NCBI GenBank assembly: GCA_963823165.1 | Contig: CAWGKV010000011.1 | Location: 79,141-143,140, forward strand | Reading direction: 5' to 3' | Length of the DNA: 64,000 bases | Source: Roseiarcus sp963823165 | Lineage (GTDB): Bacteria; Pseudomonadota; Alphaproteobacteria; Rhizobiales; Beijerinckiaceae | In this document: in pieces, positions 26,626 to 37,661 of the stretch | How positions within the stretch are numbered: the stretch's first letter is position 1 | Layout: every line of letters starts with the position of its first letter | Notes under the pieces: generated by a model | Told to the model about the DNA's origin: nothing | Seen by the model: only the letters and a program-made list of their open reading frames with translations | Database searches by the model: none | Program-made: the position numbers and the translations under genes

Positions 26626-26731
26626 GGCGCCGGCGTCGAGGACAAAGGACGGTTCGCTCCGGTTCGAAGGCGCTTCTGGCTAGGCGGCGGCCGCAGCCGG
26701 GTCAAGCGGCACGATGGCGCAGGAGATCAGG

Positions 26732-27211
26732 ATGGATCGGACCCGCGAAGGCGCGCCGGCATGGAGCGACATCCGCCCGCATGAGCTCGCCGTCGCGTGG
26801 CGGGCGCCGTCGGACGCCGCGCTCATGTTCATCGGCGTCATCAGGACGCCCTGGACGTCGCGCCGAGAGTGTCCTCACTACGGCGTTCCCGATGGGCCGC
26901 TCTGCCGTATCGAGGTAAGCGAGCCGTGGGTCGCCGGGCTCGACGGGGTCGAGGCTTTCGATCGGCTGGAAGTCCTCTACTGGCTGCACCAATCGCGCCG
27001 CGACCTCGTGCGGCAGAATCCCGGGAACAACGGCGTCGCCAAGGGGACTTTCGCCATCCGCTCTCCCGTGAGGCCGAACCCGATCGGCACGTCGGTCGTC
27101 ACGCTGGTCGGCCGCGAGGGACCGGCGCTCCATGTGAGAGGGCTCGACTGCGTCGACGGGACCCCGCTTCTCGACCTGAAGCCCGACCGCTCGCAGTTCC
27201 CTCGGGGTTGA
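26732..27211 (+). CDS. TsaA/TrmO-like tRNA methyltransferase
   Basis: 159 residues from the ATG at 26732, preceded by AGGAG; an upstream ATG at 26714 is possible. The TsaA barrel is recognisable: FIGVIRTPW, CPHYG, VEAFDRLEVLYWLHQSRRDL, GTFAIRSPVRPNPIGTSVVTLV and a C-terminal LDLKPD. TrmO adds a methyl group from S-adenosylmethionine to the t6A37 base of tRNA-Thr. This short form lacks the extra C-terminal domain found in E. coli TrmO, so the exact target is not certain. Confidence 0.85.
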   Translation: MDRTREGAPAWSDIRPHELAVAWRAPSDAALMFIGVIRTPWTSRRECPHYGVPDGPLCRIEVSEPWVAGLDGVEAFDRLEVLYWLHQSRRDLVRQNPGNNGVAKGTFAIRSPVRPNPIGTSVVTLVGREGPALHVRGLDCVDGTPLLDLKPDRSQFPRG

Positions 27212-27424
27212 GGAAGAGGCGGCTCGGCGGGCTCACGGAACTGGCCGCGGCGGCTTTCCTCACGCCTTGAGCACTGGCGATCCCTTAGGATTGGTCCAAG
27301 CCGCGGGACGTTCCGCCAAAGCCCGGGAGCACCGGAGCAAAGCCGGGGATAGCCGAATCCAAGCAAAAGTCTTCCAGGAATCGGCTGTTCTCAAGCGGTT
27401 ACGCCGGAATCCAAATTTTTTTGT

Positions 27425-27636
27425 AACTCCCAAGCCGTCGCGTATCCCCTCGCCCGCGAAGCGGGAGAGGACAGGCGCGAAGCGCCAGGCGAGGGTTGAG
27501 AACGCCAAACGGCGGGCGTTGATGGCGGCCGCAAGGTTCGTCGGTTGCCCGTCCCCCTCACCTGGCGCGGCTTCGCCGCGCCGTCCTCTCCCGCTTCGCG
27601 GGCGAGGGGGTCGCCGAACTTCACAGCTTGGGAGTT
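27425..27636. repeat. Large imperfect inverted repeat, about 212 bases
   Basis: The left arm starts AACTCCCAAGC and the right arm ends GCTTGGGAGTT. Inside, both arms carry CCCTCGCCCGCGAAGCGGG AGAGGAC and then a GGCGCG...CGCGCC/CGCCAGG stretch in opposite orientation. Each arm is roughly 75-80 bases with a centre of about 55. This looks like a nested MITE-like palindrome; no open frame is inside. Confidence 0.75.
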
Positions 27637-28152
27637 CCATTGTTTTCTCTTCCGCTTCGCGCTGACCCCTCAGCTTGGTCCGCGGCCTGCTCGCCGATGC
27701 GCTCCGCCGGCGAGCCCACCCGCTCCCATGCCCTGCCGACTGAAGACAACGTCGTCAAATCCGTTCGGCGGCTGGGTCGACGCCGAGCGAGGCGAAGTCA
27801 ATTCTCCTCAGCGCAAGCGGGCTCAGGCGGAAAGCCGCCGCCGCCACCTCGCGCCCCAGGGCGGTCGAGCTGCTGCTTGCTGTGAGATGCGAAGGCGCCT
27901 CCATGCCAACCTCGCTTTCCATCCCGCCGCGGCTGCGACCCGATCAACCGCTTATGCCATGGGTTAGGAAACATATCAAGAACAAATAGGGGATATTTTA
28001 AGATCGATCGTTTACAAGCGACAAACGCGGTCGCAAGACGGGGGCAGAGGAGAGGGCGCAAGGCGGAAAGCTGGCGACCGCCTGTCACAGGTAATGATCA
28101 TGTGAGCATCCCGGCAACGCTTTTTCGCCTTGACCACTGGATGGTGCAGAAT

Positions 28153-28200
28153 AGGGAATTTTTCGCGGGATGAGGGAATTTTGGGCAAGGATCAGGGAAT
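28153..28200 (+). promoter_or_regulatory. Three AGGGAAT direct repeats spaced 20-21 bases upstream of coxC
   Basis: AGGGAAT occurs at 28153, 28173 and 28194; the first two continue TTT. The spacing of about two helical turns is the spacing used by LytTR-domain regulators, and coxC itself encodes one. Alternatively it may be a remnant of an insertion-sequence end with multiple terminal repeats. Confidence 0.4.
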
Positions 28201-28370
28201 CAACACGCGAGCGCCCGTAAGGATCCTCCGCGTCGTGGCAGTGGCCGCACCCCTTAACGCCCTCACGCCGAGAAGCGCGGAAGGCGCCGGGACTCTCCCC
28301 ACGCGCCGCCGTCTGGACTATAATCCGTTTCGAAAGACCTGGGTTGGGGGAAACAGGGAGGCGCGGACCC

Positions 28371-29552
28371 GTGCCGGTGTCCTATTCGCCATGGCTGGTC
28401 GCGCTCTCGATCGCCCTGGCGGTCCAGGGCTCGTATGTCGGCTTGAGTTTTGCGGTTCAGATCGCCGCCGCCAACGGCGCGCGGCAGCGGACGCTTCTCG
28501 CGGGGGCGGCAATCTCACTCGCTCTCGGCGTCTGGACCATGCATTTCGTCGGCATGCTGGCCGAGCGGGCGCCTTTCCCGGTCGACTATCTCGTCCTGCC
28601 GACGCTGATGTCGTTCCTCGTCTGCGTAATCGTCGTCGGCGCGGCGGTGCTCGCCGTCAGCGCCGGCCCGCCGACCGCGCTGCGCATTGGCGCAGCGGCG
28701 GTCTTCATGGGCCTCGGCATTGTCGCTATGCACTATATCGGCATGGAGACGCTGCGCGCCTGCGCTGAAATGGTCAATTTCGCGCCGCTCGTCGTCGCCA
28801 GCGCGGCGGTGGCGATCGCCGCCTCCGCCCTGGCGCTGTGGCTAGCCTTCGGCGGCGGCTCGCATTCGCTGCCGCTCTCGGCAGTCGTGCTCGGCGTCGC
28901 CATCTCCGGCATGCACTATACCGCGATGTCGGGGCTGTCGCTCTTTCCGCGCCCCGCGCCCGCGCAGGCGCCGGCGCTCTCGCCGGACTTTTTGGCGGTC
29001 CTGGTGGCGATCGTCGCCTTCCTCGTCTCCGGCGGGTTTCTGCTGCTGCTCCTGCCGGAACGCGTCCAAGGGTCCCCGGAAGCTGCGGTCGCGGCCAAAA
29101 CTCCGCCGGCGGCGGAGCCGGTCGCTGCGCCCGCGGCGACGGTGGACGCGGGCTTCGGCACGTTTTCGCCCATGGGCGGCGCTGGGGCCCCGCCGCGCCG
29201 GCCCGCGAGCCACATCCCCGTCGAACGCAATGGCCTCGTCCATTATCTGCCGGTCGAGGCGATCGTCGCCGTCCACGCCGACGCGCATTACACCAAGGTG
29301 TTCGACGGAGCGGCGTCGTATTTCTGCTCGCTTTCGATCGGCGAGGTCGAGCAGCGGCTGGACGTAGCGCGTTTCTCCCGGGTGCACCGCAGCCACATCG
29401 TCGACGTCCGGCGCATCGTGGGCGCCAAATTCAACGGCGACGGCGGCACGGTCGAGTTGGCCGCCCGCGACCGCTGCACCGTGCCGGTCAGCCGAGCCCG
29501 CATCGCGCAGATCAAGGCGCGTCTTACGGAGCTTCGCGACGCGGCGGAATGA
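28371..29552 (+). CDS. coxC: CoxC-like MHYT-LytTR membrane regulator
   Basis: 393 residues from the GTG at 28371, which follows GGGAGG. The N-terminal half has seven membrane helices with three MHYT-type motifs: WTMHFVGM (about residue 56), VAMHYIGM and ISGMHYTAM. MHYT domains were proposed to sense CO, NO or oxygen through bound metal. After a proline/alanine-rich linker comes a LytTR DNA-binding domain (VHADAHYTKVF, RVHRSHIVDVRRI, VPVSRARIAQIKARL). The same architecture is found in CoxC and CoxH of Oligotropha carboxidovorans. It lies upstream of coxMSL and probably senses CO at the membrane to activate them. Confidence 0.9.
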   Translation: MPVSYSPWLVALSIALAVQGSYVGLSFAVQIAAANGARQRTLLAGAAISLALGVWTMHFVGMLAERAPFPVDYLVLPTLMSFLVCVIVVGAAVLAVSAGPPTALRIGAAAVFMGLGIVAMHYIGMETLRACAEMVNFAPLVVASAAVAIAASALALWLAFGGGSHSLPLSAVVLGVAISGMHYTAMSGLSLFPRPAPAQAPALSPDFLAVLVAIVAFLVSGGFLLLLLPERVQGSPEAAVAAKTPPAAEPVAAPAATVDAGFGTFSPMGGAGAPPRRPASHIPVERNGLVHYLPVEAIVAVHADAHYTKVFDGAASYFCSLSIGEVEQRLDVARFSRVHRSHIVDVRRIVGAKFNGDGGTVELAARDRCTVPVSRARIAQIKARLTELRDAAE

Positions 29553-29735
29553 AAGAATTCTCGGAGCGCGACTGGCGCGCTTCCCGGCACTGATGCGGCT
29601 GACGCCGCGGGGAGGACTTTAAATCAGGCGGCAAAGCCGGTGGCTGGCGTTGACCAAGCCGGCAAAGAGGCTGCGCCTCCGTGAAGGCGCCAGTGGCCTC
29701 GCCGTCGGAAATAGCGCCGTTCGCAGAAGATTGCG

Positions 29736-29760
29736 GCGTATAACGTTATGCGTTATACGC
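29736..29760. promoter_or_regulatory. Palindromic operator in front of higBA
   Basis: Perfect 10-base inverted repeats GCGTATAACG and CGTTATACGC flank a 5-base TTATG spacer, ending four bases before the higB start. TATAAC inside could serve as the -10 element, so binding by HigA would block the promoter. Confidence 0.75.
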
Positions 29761-29764
29761 CTTT

Positions 29765-30046
29765 ATGATCCAAAGCTTCGCCGACGCGGAGACGGCGCTG
29801 ATTTGGTCGGGCCGACGAAGCCGCCGGCTTCCTGCCGACCTTCAGTCGGTTGCATTGAGGAAACTGCGCCTCCTTAACCAGGCGAGAATCCTGAGCGATC
29901 TTCGTGCGCCGCCCGGCAATCGACTGGAGGCGTTGAAGGGCGCCCGGGCGGGCCAATATTCGATCCGCATCAACGACCAGTGGCGCATTTGCTTCAACTG
30001 GCAGGATGGAGGTCCGACCGATGTCGAAATCGCCGGTTATCACTGA
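29765..30046 (+). CDS. higB: HigB/RelE-family toxin
   Basis: 93 residues with the compact RelE fold: RKLRLLNQARILSDLRAPPGNRLEALKGARAGQYSIRINDQWRICFNWQDG. The conserved positively charged residues and R-I-N-x-Q-W-R-I-C-F strand are typical of HigB toxins that cut mRNA on the ribosome. The toxin gene precedes and overlaps the antitoxin gene, the hallmark order of higBA. It is placed between coxC and coxM, which usually are neighbours. Confidence 0.9.
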   Translation: MIQSFADAETALIWSGRRSRRLPADLQSVALRKLRLLNQARILSDLRAPPGNRLEALKGARAGQYSIRINDQWRICFNWQDGGPTDVEIAGYH

Positions 30047-30338
30047 TCCGGATTGGCTCAAAAATCCGACGCCGGGTGAAATCCTGCTCGAGGAATTCCT
30101 GCGGCCGCTCAACCTGAGCCAGACTGCGCTCGCCCGCGCATTGCGCGTGCCGCCCCGCCGGATCAATGAGATCGTGCTCGGCAAGCGGGCGGTCACCGCC
30201 GACACCGATCTGCGTTTGGCCCGGTACTTCGGTCTCACGCCGGGGTTCTTCCTCGGCCTGCAGGCCGATCACGACCTCATGGAGCGCGGTCGCGAACTCG
30301 GCCCCGATCTCGAACTGATTTCTCCGCGCGCCGCGTGA
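30021..30338 (+). CDS. higA: HigA-family antitoxin
   Basis: About 105 residues from the ATG at 30021, inside the end of higB. The helix-turn-helix is at LNLSQTALARALRVPPRRINEIVLGKRAVTADTDLRLARYFGLTPGFFLGLQ, characteristic of HigA (VapI-type XRE) antitoxins. It neutralises HigB and, with it, represses the shared operator at 29736-29760. A second ATG at 30006 is possible. Confidence 0.92.
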   Translation: MSKSPVITDPDWLKNPTPGEILLEEFLRPLNLSQTALARALRVPPRRINEIVLGKRAVTADTDLRLARYFGLTPGFFLGLQADHDLMERGRELGPDLELISPRAA

Positions 30339-30595
30339 TCGGGCTTGAATTTGAATCGGCGCTTGGTTGCCGGCGGTCCCCGGTGGGCGATCGCGCGTTC
30401 GATGTCCTAACGCGTCAGTGGAGCTGACGCATTTCGTGCAAAGGGCCGCTTTTGGCGCCTTGCCGGCGCTGTCCGTGATCGGTCACTTGCCCTAGCAAGG
30501 TGGCGGCGCGACCTTTTGTCGCAGCAAAAATCCTGAAGATGCGCCGCGTCCTGCCGATGCGAGAAATTTGCGTCGCTCGCGGTTGGGAGGAGCCG

Positions 30596-31459
30596 ATGAT
30601 TCCTGCCGCCTTCAATTACCACCGCCCGAAGTCCATTTCCGAGGCCGTCGCCCTGCTCAGCGATCTCGGCGAGGAGGCGCGGGCGCTGGCCGGGGGGCAC
30701 AGCCTCATTCCGATGATGAAGCTGCGGCTGGCGAAACCGTCCGACCTCGTCGACCTCGGGGCGATCGCCGAGCTCAAGGGCGTGCGCGAGGACGGTTCCG
30801 ACCTCGTCATCGGCGCGACGACAACCGAGCAGGAGCTCATCGGCTCGCGGTTCGTCGCCGCCAAGGCGCCGATCCTCGCCGAGGCGGCGCGGGTGATCGC
30901 CGATCCGCAGGTGCGGTATGTGGGCACGCTCGGGGGCAATGTCGCCAACGGCGACCCCGGCAATGACATGCCGGCGGTCATGGTCTGCCTCGGCGCGACC
31001 TACCAACTCGTGGGGAAGGGGGGCGAGCGGCGGGTCGCGGCGCGGGAATTCTACCAGGGCGCCTATTTCACCGCCCTTGAGCCGGGCGAGATTCTTTCGG
31101 CGATCCGCGTCCCGGTTCACAAGGCCGGCCATGGCTACGCCTACGAGAAGCTCAAGCGCAAGGTTGGCGATTACGCCACCGCCGCCGCGGCGGTCGTCGT
31201 GACGATGGACGGCGGGCGCGTCGAATCCTGCTCGATCGGGTTGACGAATGTCGCCGAGACGCCGCTCTGGGCTGAGGATGCGGCGAACATCCTGGTCGGA
31301 TCGAGACTCAACTCGGCGACGGTCGCGCGCGCCGTCGCCGCGGCCGAGGCGATCACCCGCCCCGCCTCCGACACCCGCGGGCCCGCCCGATACCGGACCC
31401 GGATGGCCGGCGTGATGGTTTCGCGCGCGCTCGCGCGGGCCCGGGCGCGGACGTCCTGA
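30596..31459 (+). CDS. coxM: Carbon monoxide dehydrogenase medium subunit (FAD-binding)
   Basis: 287 residues from the ATG at 30596, preceded by GGGAGGAG. The FAD-binding motifs sit exactly where known CoxM has them: AGGHS at 32-36 and TLGGN at 111-115. The subunit passes electrons from the iron-sulfur clusters of CoxS to FAD and on to the quinone pool. Length equals that of the Oligotropha protein. It starts the structural operon coxMSL. Confidence 0.95.
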   Translation: MIPAAFNYHRPKSISEAVALLSDLGEEARALAGGHSLIPMMKLRLAKPSDLVDLGAIAELKGVREDGSDLVIGATTTEQELIGSRFVAAKAPILAEAARVIADPQVRYVGTLGGNVANGDPGNDMPAVMVCLGATYQLVGKGGERRVAAREFYQGAYFTALEPGEILSAIRVPVHKAGHGYAYEKLKRKVGDYATAAAAVVVTMDGGRVESCSIGLTNVAETPLWAEDAANILVGSRLNSATVARAVAAAEAITRPASDTRGPARYRTRMAGVMVSRALARARARTS

Positions 31460-31478
31460 GTGTCTGAATCAAAACCAA

Positions 31479-31610
31479 CCGCCCTCATCCTGAGGCGCCC
31501 TTTGCGGAAGCAAAGGGCCTCGAAGGATGCTCCAGAAGACAGGGCGGCGGCGCCTGCGGCAACTGGATCGTCCTTCGAGGCCGCTTCGCGGCGCCTCAGG
31601 ACGAGGGCGG
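31479..31610. repeat. Palindromic intergenic repeat between coxM and coxS
   Basis: Outer arms CCGCCCTCATCCTGAGGCGC (31479 onward) and GCGCCTCAGGACGAGGGCGG (31591-31610), with inner arms CCTCGAAGGA and TCCTTCGAGG. This type of palindrome is scattered in many alphaproteobacterial genomes. Its presence inside the cox operon could affect mRNA stability between coxM and coxS. Confidence 0.8.
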
Positions 31611-31642
31611 TGGAATGTTGAAATAAGCGGCCGGAGGCTCCG

Positions 31643-32139
31643 ATGGCAAAAATACATGTGTCCATGACGGTGAACGGCAAGGCTGTCGAGCGGCTGGTCG
31701 AGCCGCGAACCTTGCTGATCCATTTCCTTCGCGACGAGCTCGCGCTCACCGGCCACCATATCGGCTGCGAGACCAGCCATTGCGGCGCCTGCACGGTCGA
31801 TCTCGACGGCAAGTCGGTCAAATCCTGCACGATGTTCGCCGCGCAGGCCGACGGCGCCTCGATCATGACGATCGAGGGCCTGACCGCCCCGGGCGCGACG
31901 CTGCACGCGCTGCAGGAGGGCTTTCGCGAGATGCATGGCCTGCAATGCGGCTTCTGCACGCCGGGCATGATCATGCGGGCCTATCGCCTGCTGCAGGAAA
32001 ACCCGCATCCGAGCGAGGAAGAGATCCGCCTCGGCATATCGGGGAACCTCTGCCGCTGCACCGGCTACCAGAACATCGTCAAAGCCATCCAGTACGCCGC
32101 CGAAAGGCTGAGCGGCGCCGAACTCAGGGAGGCGGCCGA

Positions 32140-32143
<4 letters not shown>
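31643..32143 (+). CDS. coxS: Carbon monoxide dehydrogenase small subunit (2Fe-2S)
   Basis: 166 residues from the ATG at 31643 with GGAGG upstream. Plant-type cluster cysteines at 42, 47, 50 and 62 (GCETSHCGAC); second cluster cysteines at 102, 105, 137 and 139 (QCGFCTPGM and NLCRCTGYQN). These two [2Fe-2S] clusters relay electrons from the Mo-Cu site of CoxL to CoxM. The stop codon overlaps the coxL start by four bases. Confidence 0.96.
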
Positions 32144-34563
<2,420 letters not shown>

Positions 34564-34612
34564 CGGCCGGCTTTGCGCAAGAGAATGGTTTGTCCGCCGT
34601 CGGTAACAACCT

Positions 34613-34684
34613 GTCATCCCCGCGAAAGCGGGGATCCATCTGTCGGGCCGGACGCCTCTGGACCCCCGCGTTCGCGGGGGTGAC
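34613..34684. repeat. GTCATCCCCGCG-type palindromic repeat between coxL and coxD
   Basis: Starts GTCATCCCCGCGAA and ends TTCGCGGGGGTGAC, with GGATCCA and TGGACCC inside. This is a common dispersed palindrome in proteobacterial intergenic DNA. It is the second repeat family inside the cox operon. Confidence 0.8.
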
Positions 34685-34761
34685 AAGCAAGCTGGTGTCA
34701 AATCGGATGAAGCAGGTCACGAGCGGCGTTCGCGCGGATGCCGCTTGGCGAAGGACGGTGG

Positions 34762-35640
34762 ATGCTCGAACGTGAGGACATCCCCAAGCGCCTCGCCGCG
34801 GTCGGCTACATCGCCGACCGCGATCTGGCGACGGCGCTGTGGATGATGGATTTTCTCAAGCGGCCGCTGCTGCTCGAGGGCAAGGCGGGCGTCGGCAAGA
34901 CGGAGGTCGCCAAGGCGCTGGCGGCGGTGCATGGCGCAGAACTCATCCGCCTGCAATGCTACGAGGGCCTCGACCAGAATGCGGCGCTGTACGAGTGGAA
35001 CTATCAGCGGCAGCTCCTCGCCATCAAGGCGCGGGAAGGCGCGGGCGAGGCGGCGGAACGCATCGAAGAGCAGATTTTCACCGAAAAATATCTGCTGGAG
35101 CGGCCGCTGCTGGCGGCGATACGCAGATCCCGTCCGCCGGTGCTGCTGATCGACGAGGTCGACCGGGCCGACGAGGAATTCGAGGCGTTCCTGCTCGAGC
35201 TCCTGTCCGACTTCCAGGTCACGATCCCGGAGCTCGGCACGATCGCCGCAACGACCATCCCGCGCGTCGTCTTGACCTCGAACGACACGCGCGAGCTCTC
35301 CGACGCGTTGCGGCGGCGCTGCCTCTATCACTATGTCGATTTTCCCGACGTCGACCGCGAGGCGGCGATCATCCGCGCGCGGCTGCCGGGCGTCGCGGAC
35401 AGGCTCGCGGCGCAGATTGCGCGCATGGTCGCGGCGGTCCGCCGCGAGGACCTTCGCAAGATCCCGGGCGTCGCCGAGACGCTCGACTGGGCGGCGACGC
35501 TCGCCGGGCTTGCAGTGGAGGATCTGCGCGATTCGCCCGAACTCGTCCACGACACCCTGATCTGCCTTTTGAAGACGCACGAGGACCGTGCGCGCGTGAC
35601 CCCTGAGGTTACGCAGCGCCTCCTCGGCAAGGTCGCGTGA
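34762..35640 (+). CDS. coxD: CoxD, AAA+ ATPase for CODH active-site maturation
   Basis: 292 residues from the ATG at 34762. Walker A is GKAGVGKT at residues 40-47, Walker B is VLLIDEVDRAD, and sensor residues lie in VVLTSNDTRELSDALRRRC. It belongs to the MoxR class of AAA+ ATPases. In Oligotropha CoxD is needed to insert sulfur and copper into the Mo site of CoxL. It is coupled to coxE by a GTGA overlap. Confidence 0.94.
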   Translation: MLEREDIPKRLAAVGYIADRDLATALWMMDFLKRPLLLEGKAGVGKTEVAKALAAVHGAELIRLQCYEGLDQNAALYEWNYQRQLLAIKAREGAGEAAERIEEQIFTEKYLLERPLLAAIRRSRPPVLLIDEVDRADEEFEAFLLELLSDFQVTIPELGTIAATTIPRVVLTSNDTRELSDALRRRCLYHYVDFPDVDREAAIIRARLPGVADRLAAQIARMVAAVRREDLRKIPGVAETLDWAATLAGLAVEDLRDSPELVHDTLICLLKTHEDRARVTPEVTQRLLGKVA

Positions 35641-36833
35641 GGCGGGCGATGGCCGCCGCGCCGCAAGCCTTCGAACTGGACATTGCGCCGGCCGCCCGCC
35701 TCGCCGCTTTCGCAAGATTGCTGCGGGACAACGGCTTCGCCGTCGGCCTCGCCGAGACCCGCGATGCGCTCGCGGTGCTGGCGTCGGAAGCGGGCCGCCG
35801 GCCTGCTTCGCTCAGGCCCGCCTTGCGGGCGCTGTTCTCGGCGACGCGCACGGACTGGCTGCGGTTCGACGCCCTGTTCGACGCCTTCTGGCTCGGCGCC
35901 GGCATGCGGCGCGCTCGGCTGGCGCGGGAGGGTAGGGAGCGTCGGCCTGCCGCGGTGAAGCCGCCGCCGAAGGGATATGCGCCCGAAGCGCTGGCGTCGG
36001 GGATGGAGGCGGCCTCGCGAGGCGACCCGGCGGGCGAGCTCCATACGAGCGAGGCGGCGCGCGACGAGGCCTCGAGCGCCCGCGCCCTCGCTTCCAAGGA
36101 CATCCGCCACATCGCCGACCGCGAGGAGGCGGCCAAGGTCCATGCGCTCGCCGAGCGGCTCGCCCGGCGCATGCGGGCCCGTCTCGTGCGGCGCGAAAGG
36201 GCGCGTCGCAGCGGGCGGCGGCTCGACCTCAGGCGCACCATCCACCGCAGTGTCGGCCACGGCGGGACGCCGATCGACCTCGTCTGGCGAAAGCGCAAGC
36301 ATCGTCCGCTGCGCCTCGTCCTCTTGCTCGACGCTTCGGGCTCGATGGAGGCCTACACCGCCTTCTTCGTCCGCTTCATCCACGCCGTGGTCGGCGCCTT
36401 CCGCGAGGCCGAGGCCTTCCTCTTCCACACCCATCTCGCGCATGTCTCGAGCGCGCTGCGGGAACGGGACGTCTCGCGCGCCGTCGACCGGCTGGCGCTG
36501 ATGGCGCAAGGGCTCGGCGGCGGCACGCGGATCGGCGACAGTTTCGCCGAGTTCAACCGCTGGCACAGCTCCCGGGTCGTCAATTCGCGGACCGTGCTCA
36601 TCATCGTCTCCGACGGCTACGACACCGGCGACCCCGAGCGCCTCGGCCTCGAAATGCGGCGCTTCGCCCGGCGCTGCCGCCGCATCGTCTGGCTGAACCC
36701 GCTGATCGGCTGGCGCGACTACCAGCCGACGGCGCGCGGCATGCAGGCTGCGCTGCCGTATGTCGACCTGTTCGCGCCGGCGCATAACCTCGAGAGCCTG
36801 GCCGCGCTCGAACCCTATCTCGCGAGGATCTGA
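35637..36833 (+). CDS. coxE: CoxE, von Willebrand A domain protein
   Basis: 398 residues from the GTG at 35637, which overlaps the coxD stop; an ATG at 35649 is an alternative. The C-terminal half is a VWA domain with the MIDAS motif DASGSM at about 232-237, plus TRIGDSFAEFN and IIVSDGYDTGDP. The N-terminal half is arginine-rich. MoxR ATPases and VWA proteins act as pairs; CoxD and CoxE together mature CO dehydrogenase at the membrane. Confidence 0.94.
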   Translation: MRRAMAAAPQAFELDIAPAARLAAFARLLRDNGFAVGLAETRDALAVLASEAGRRPASLRPALRALFSATRTDWLRFDALFDAFWLGAGMRRARLAREGRERRPAAVKPPPKGYAPEALASGMEAASRGDPAGELHTSEAARDEASSARALASKDIRHIADREEAAKVHALAERLARRMRARLVRRERARRSGRRLDLRRTIHRSVGHGGTPIDLVWRKRKHRPLRLVLLLDASGSMEAYTAFFVRFIHAVVGAFREAEAFLFHTHLAHVSSALRERDVSRAVDRLALMAQGLGGGTRIGDSFAEFNRWHSSRVVNSRTVLIIVSDGYDTGDPERLGLEMRRFARRCRRIVWLNPLIGWRDYQPTARGMQAALPYVDLFAPAHNLESLAALEPYLARI

Positions 36834-36836
36834 CTG

Positions 36837-37661
36837 ATGGACCGCTCCGGCGACGTGCTCGAGCTCCTGCCCTCACTGAGGGCGAAAGGCGAGGCTTTCG
36901 CGCTCGCGACTGTCGTCCGCACCGTGGCGGCGACCGCCGCCAAGGCGGGGGCCAAGGCGATCGTCAGGAGCGACGGGACGATCTCCGAGGGCTGGATCGG
37001 CGGCGGCTGCGCGCGCGGCGCGGTCGTCAAGGCGGCGCGGGAGGCGATCGCCGACGGGCGGGCGCGGTTGATTTCGGTGCAGCCGCCCGACGTCCTGCAG
37101 GAGCACGGCGTCGCCGCGGGCGAAGAGCGCGAGGGCGTGCGCTTCGCCACGAACGCCTGCCCGAGCCACGGCACGATGGACATCTTCATCGAGCCGGTGT
37201 TGCCGAAGCCGCAGATCGTGCTCTGCGGCTCGAGCCCGGTCGCCGCGGCGATCGCCGAGCTTGCGGGCCGGTTCGGCTTCTCGGTGACGGCTTCGGCTCC
37301 GGCGGCCGAGCAGGGCGCGTTCGCCGACGCGGACCGGCGGATCGACGGCTACGATCTGCCGGCCTCGGGAGAGGGCGAGCGGTACGTCGTCGTCTCGACC
37401 CAGAGCCGTGGTGACGAGAAGGCGCTACACGCGGCGCTGGCGACCGACGCCCGTTATGTCGCCTTCGTCGGCAGCCGCCTGAAAGCGCAGACGCTGAAAG
37501 CGGCGCTCGCCGCGCGCGGCGTCGATCCTGCACGCCTCGCCGAGCTGCGCTCGCCGGCCGGGTTCGACATCGGCGCGATCGGGCCCGAGGAGATCGCGTT
37601 GTCGATCCTGGCCGAGATCGTCGCCGTGCGGCGCGGACGCGATCGGCGGGGAGGGGCCTGA
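36837..37661 (+). CDS. coxF: CoxF, XdhC-family maturation protein
   Basis: 274 residues starting three bases after coxE. The XdhC/CoxI pattern is visible: an N-terminal domain with LATVVRTVAATAAKAGAKAIV and GWIGGGCARGAVV, then a Rossmann domain with IVLCGSSPVAAAIAELAGRFGF and YVAFVGSRLKAQTLKAALAARG. XdhC-type proteins bind and sulfurate the molybdenum cofactor. coxG, coxH, coxI and coxK do not follow, so the cluster is shorter than the Oligotropha cluster. Confidence 0.93.
   Translation: MDRSGDVLELLPSLRAKGEAFALATVVRTVAATAAKAGAKAIVRSDGTISEGWIGGGCARGAVVKAAREAIADGRARLISVQPPDVLQEHGVAAGEEREGVRFATNACPSHGTMDIFIEPVLPKPQIVLCGSSPVAAAIAELAGRFGFSVTASAPAAEQGAFADADRRIDGYDLPASGEGERYVVVSTQSRGDEKALHAALATDARYVAFVGSRLKAQTLKAALAARGVDPARLAELRSPAGFDIGAIGPEEIALSILAEIVAVRRGRDRRGGA

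Larger units (their letters stand above)
27212..28370. other. Long non-coding stretch upstream of the cox cluster
   Basis: More than 1.1 kb with no convincing gene. It includes the 212-base inverted repeat (27425-27636), an AT-rich patch around 27960-28020 and three AGGGAAT repeats (28153-28200). Open frames here have low-complexity, shadow-like composition. The promoter of coxC should be in the last 200 bases. Confidence 0.6.
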
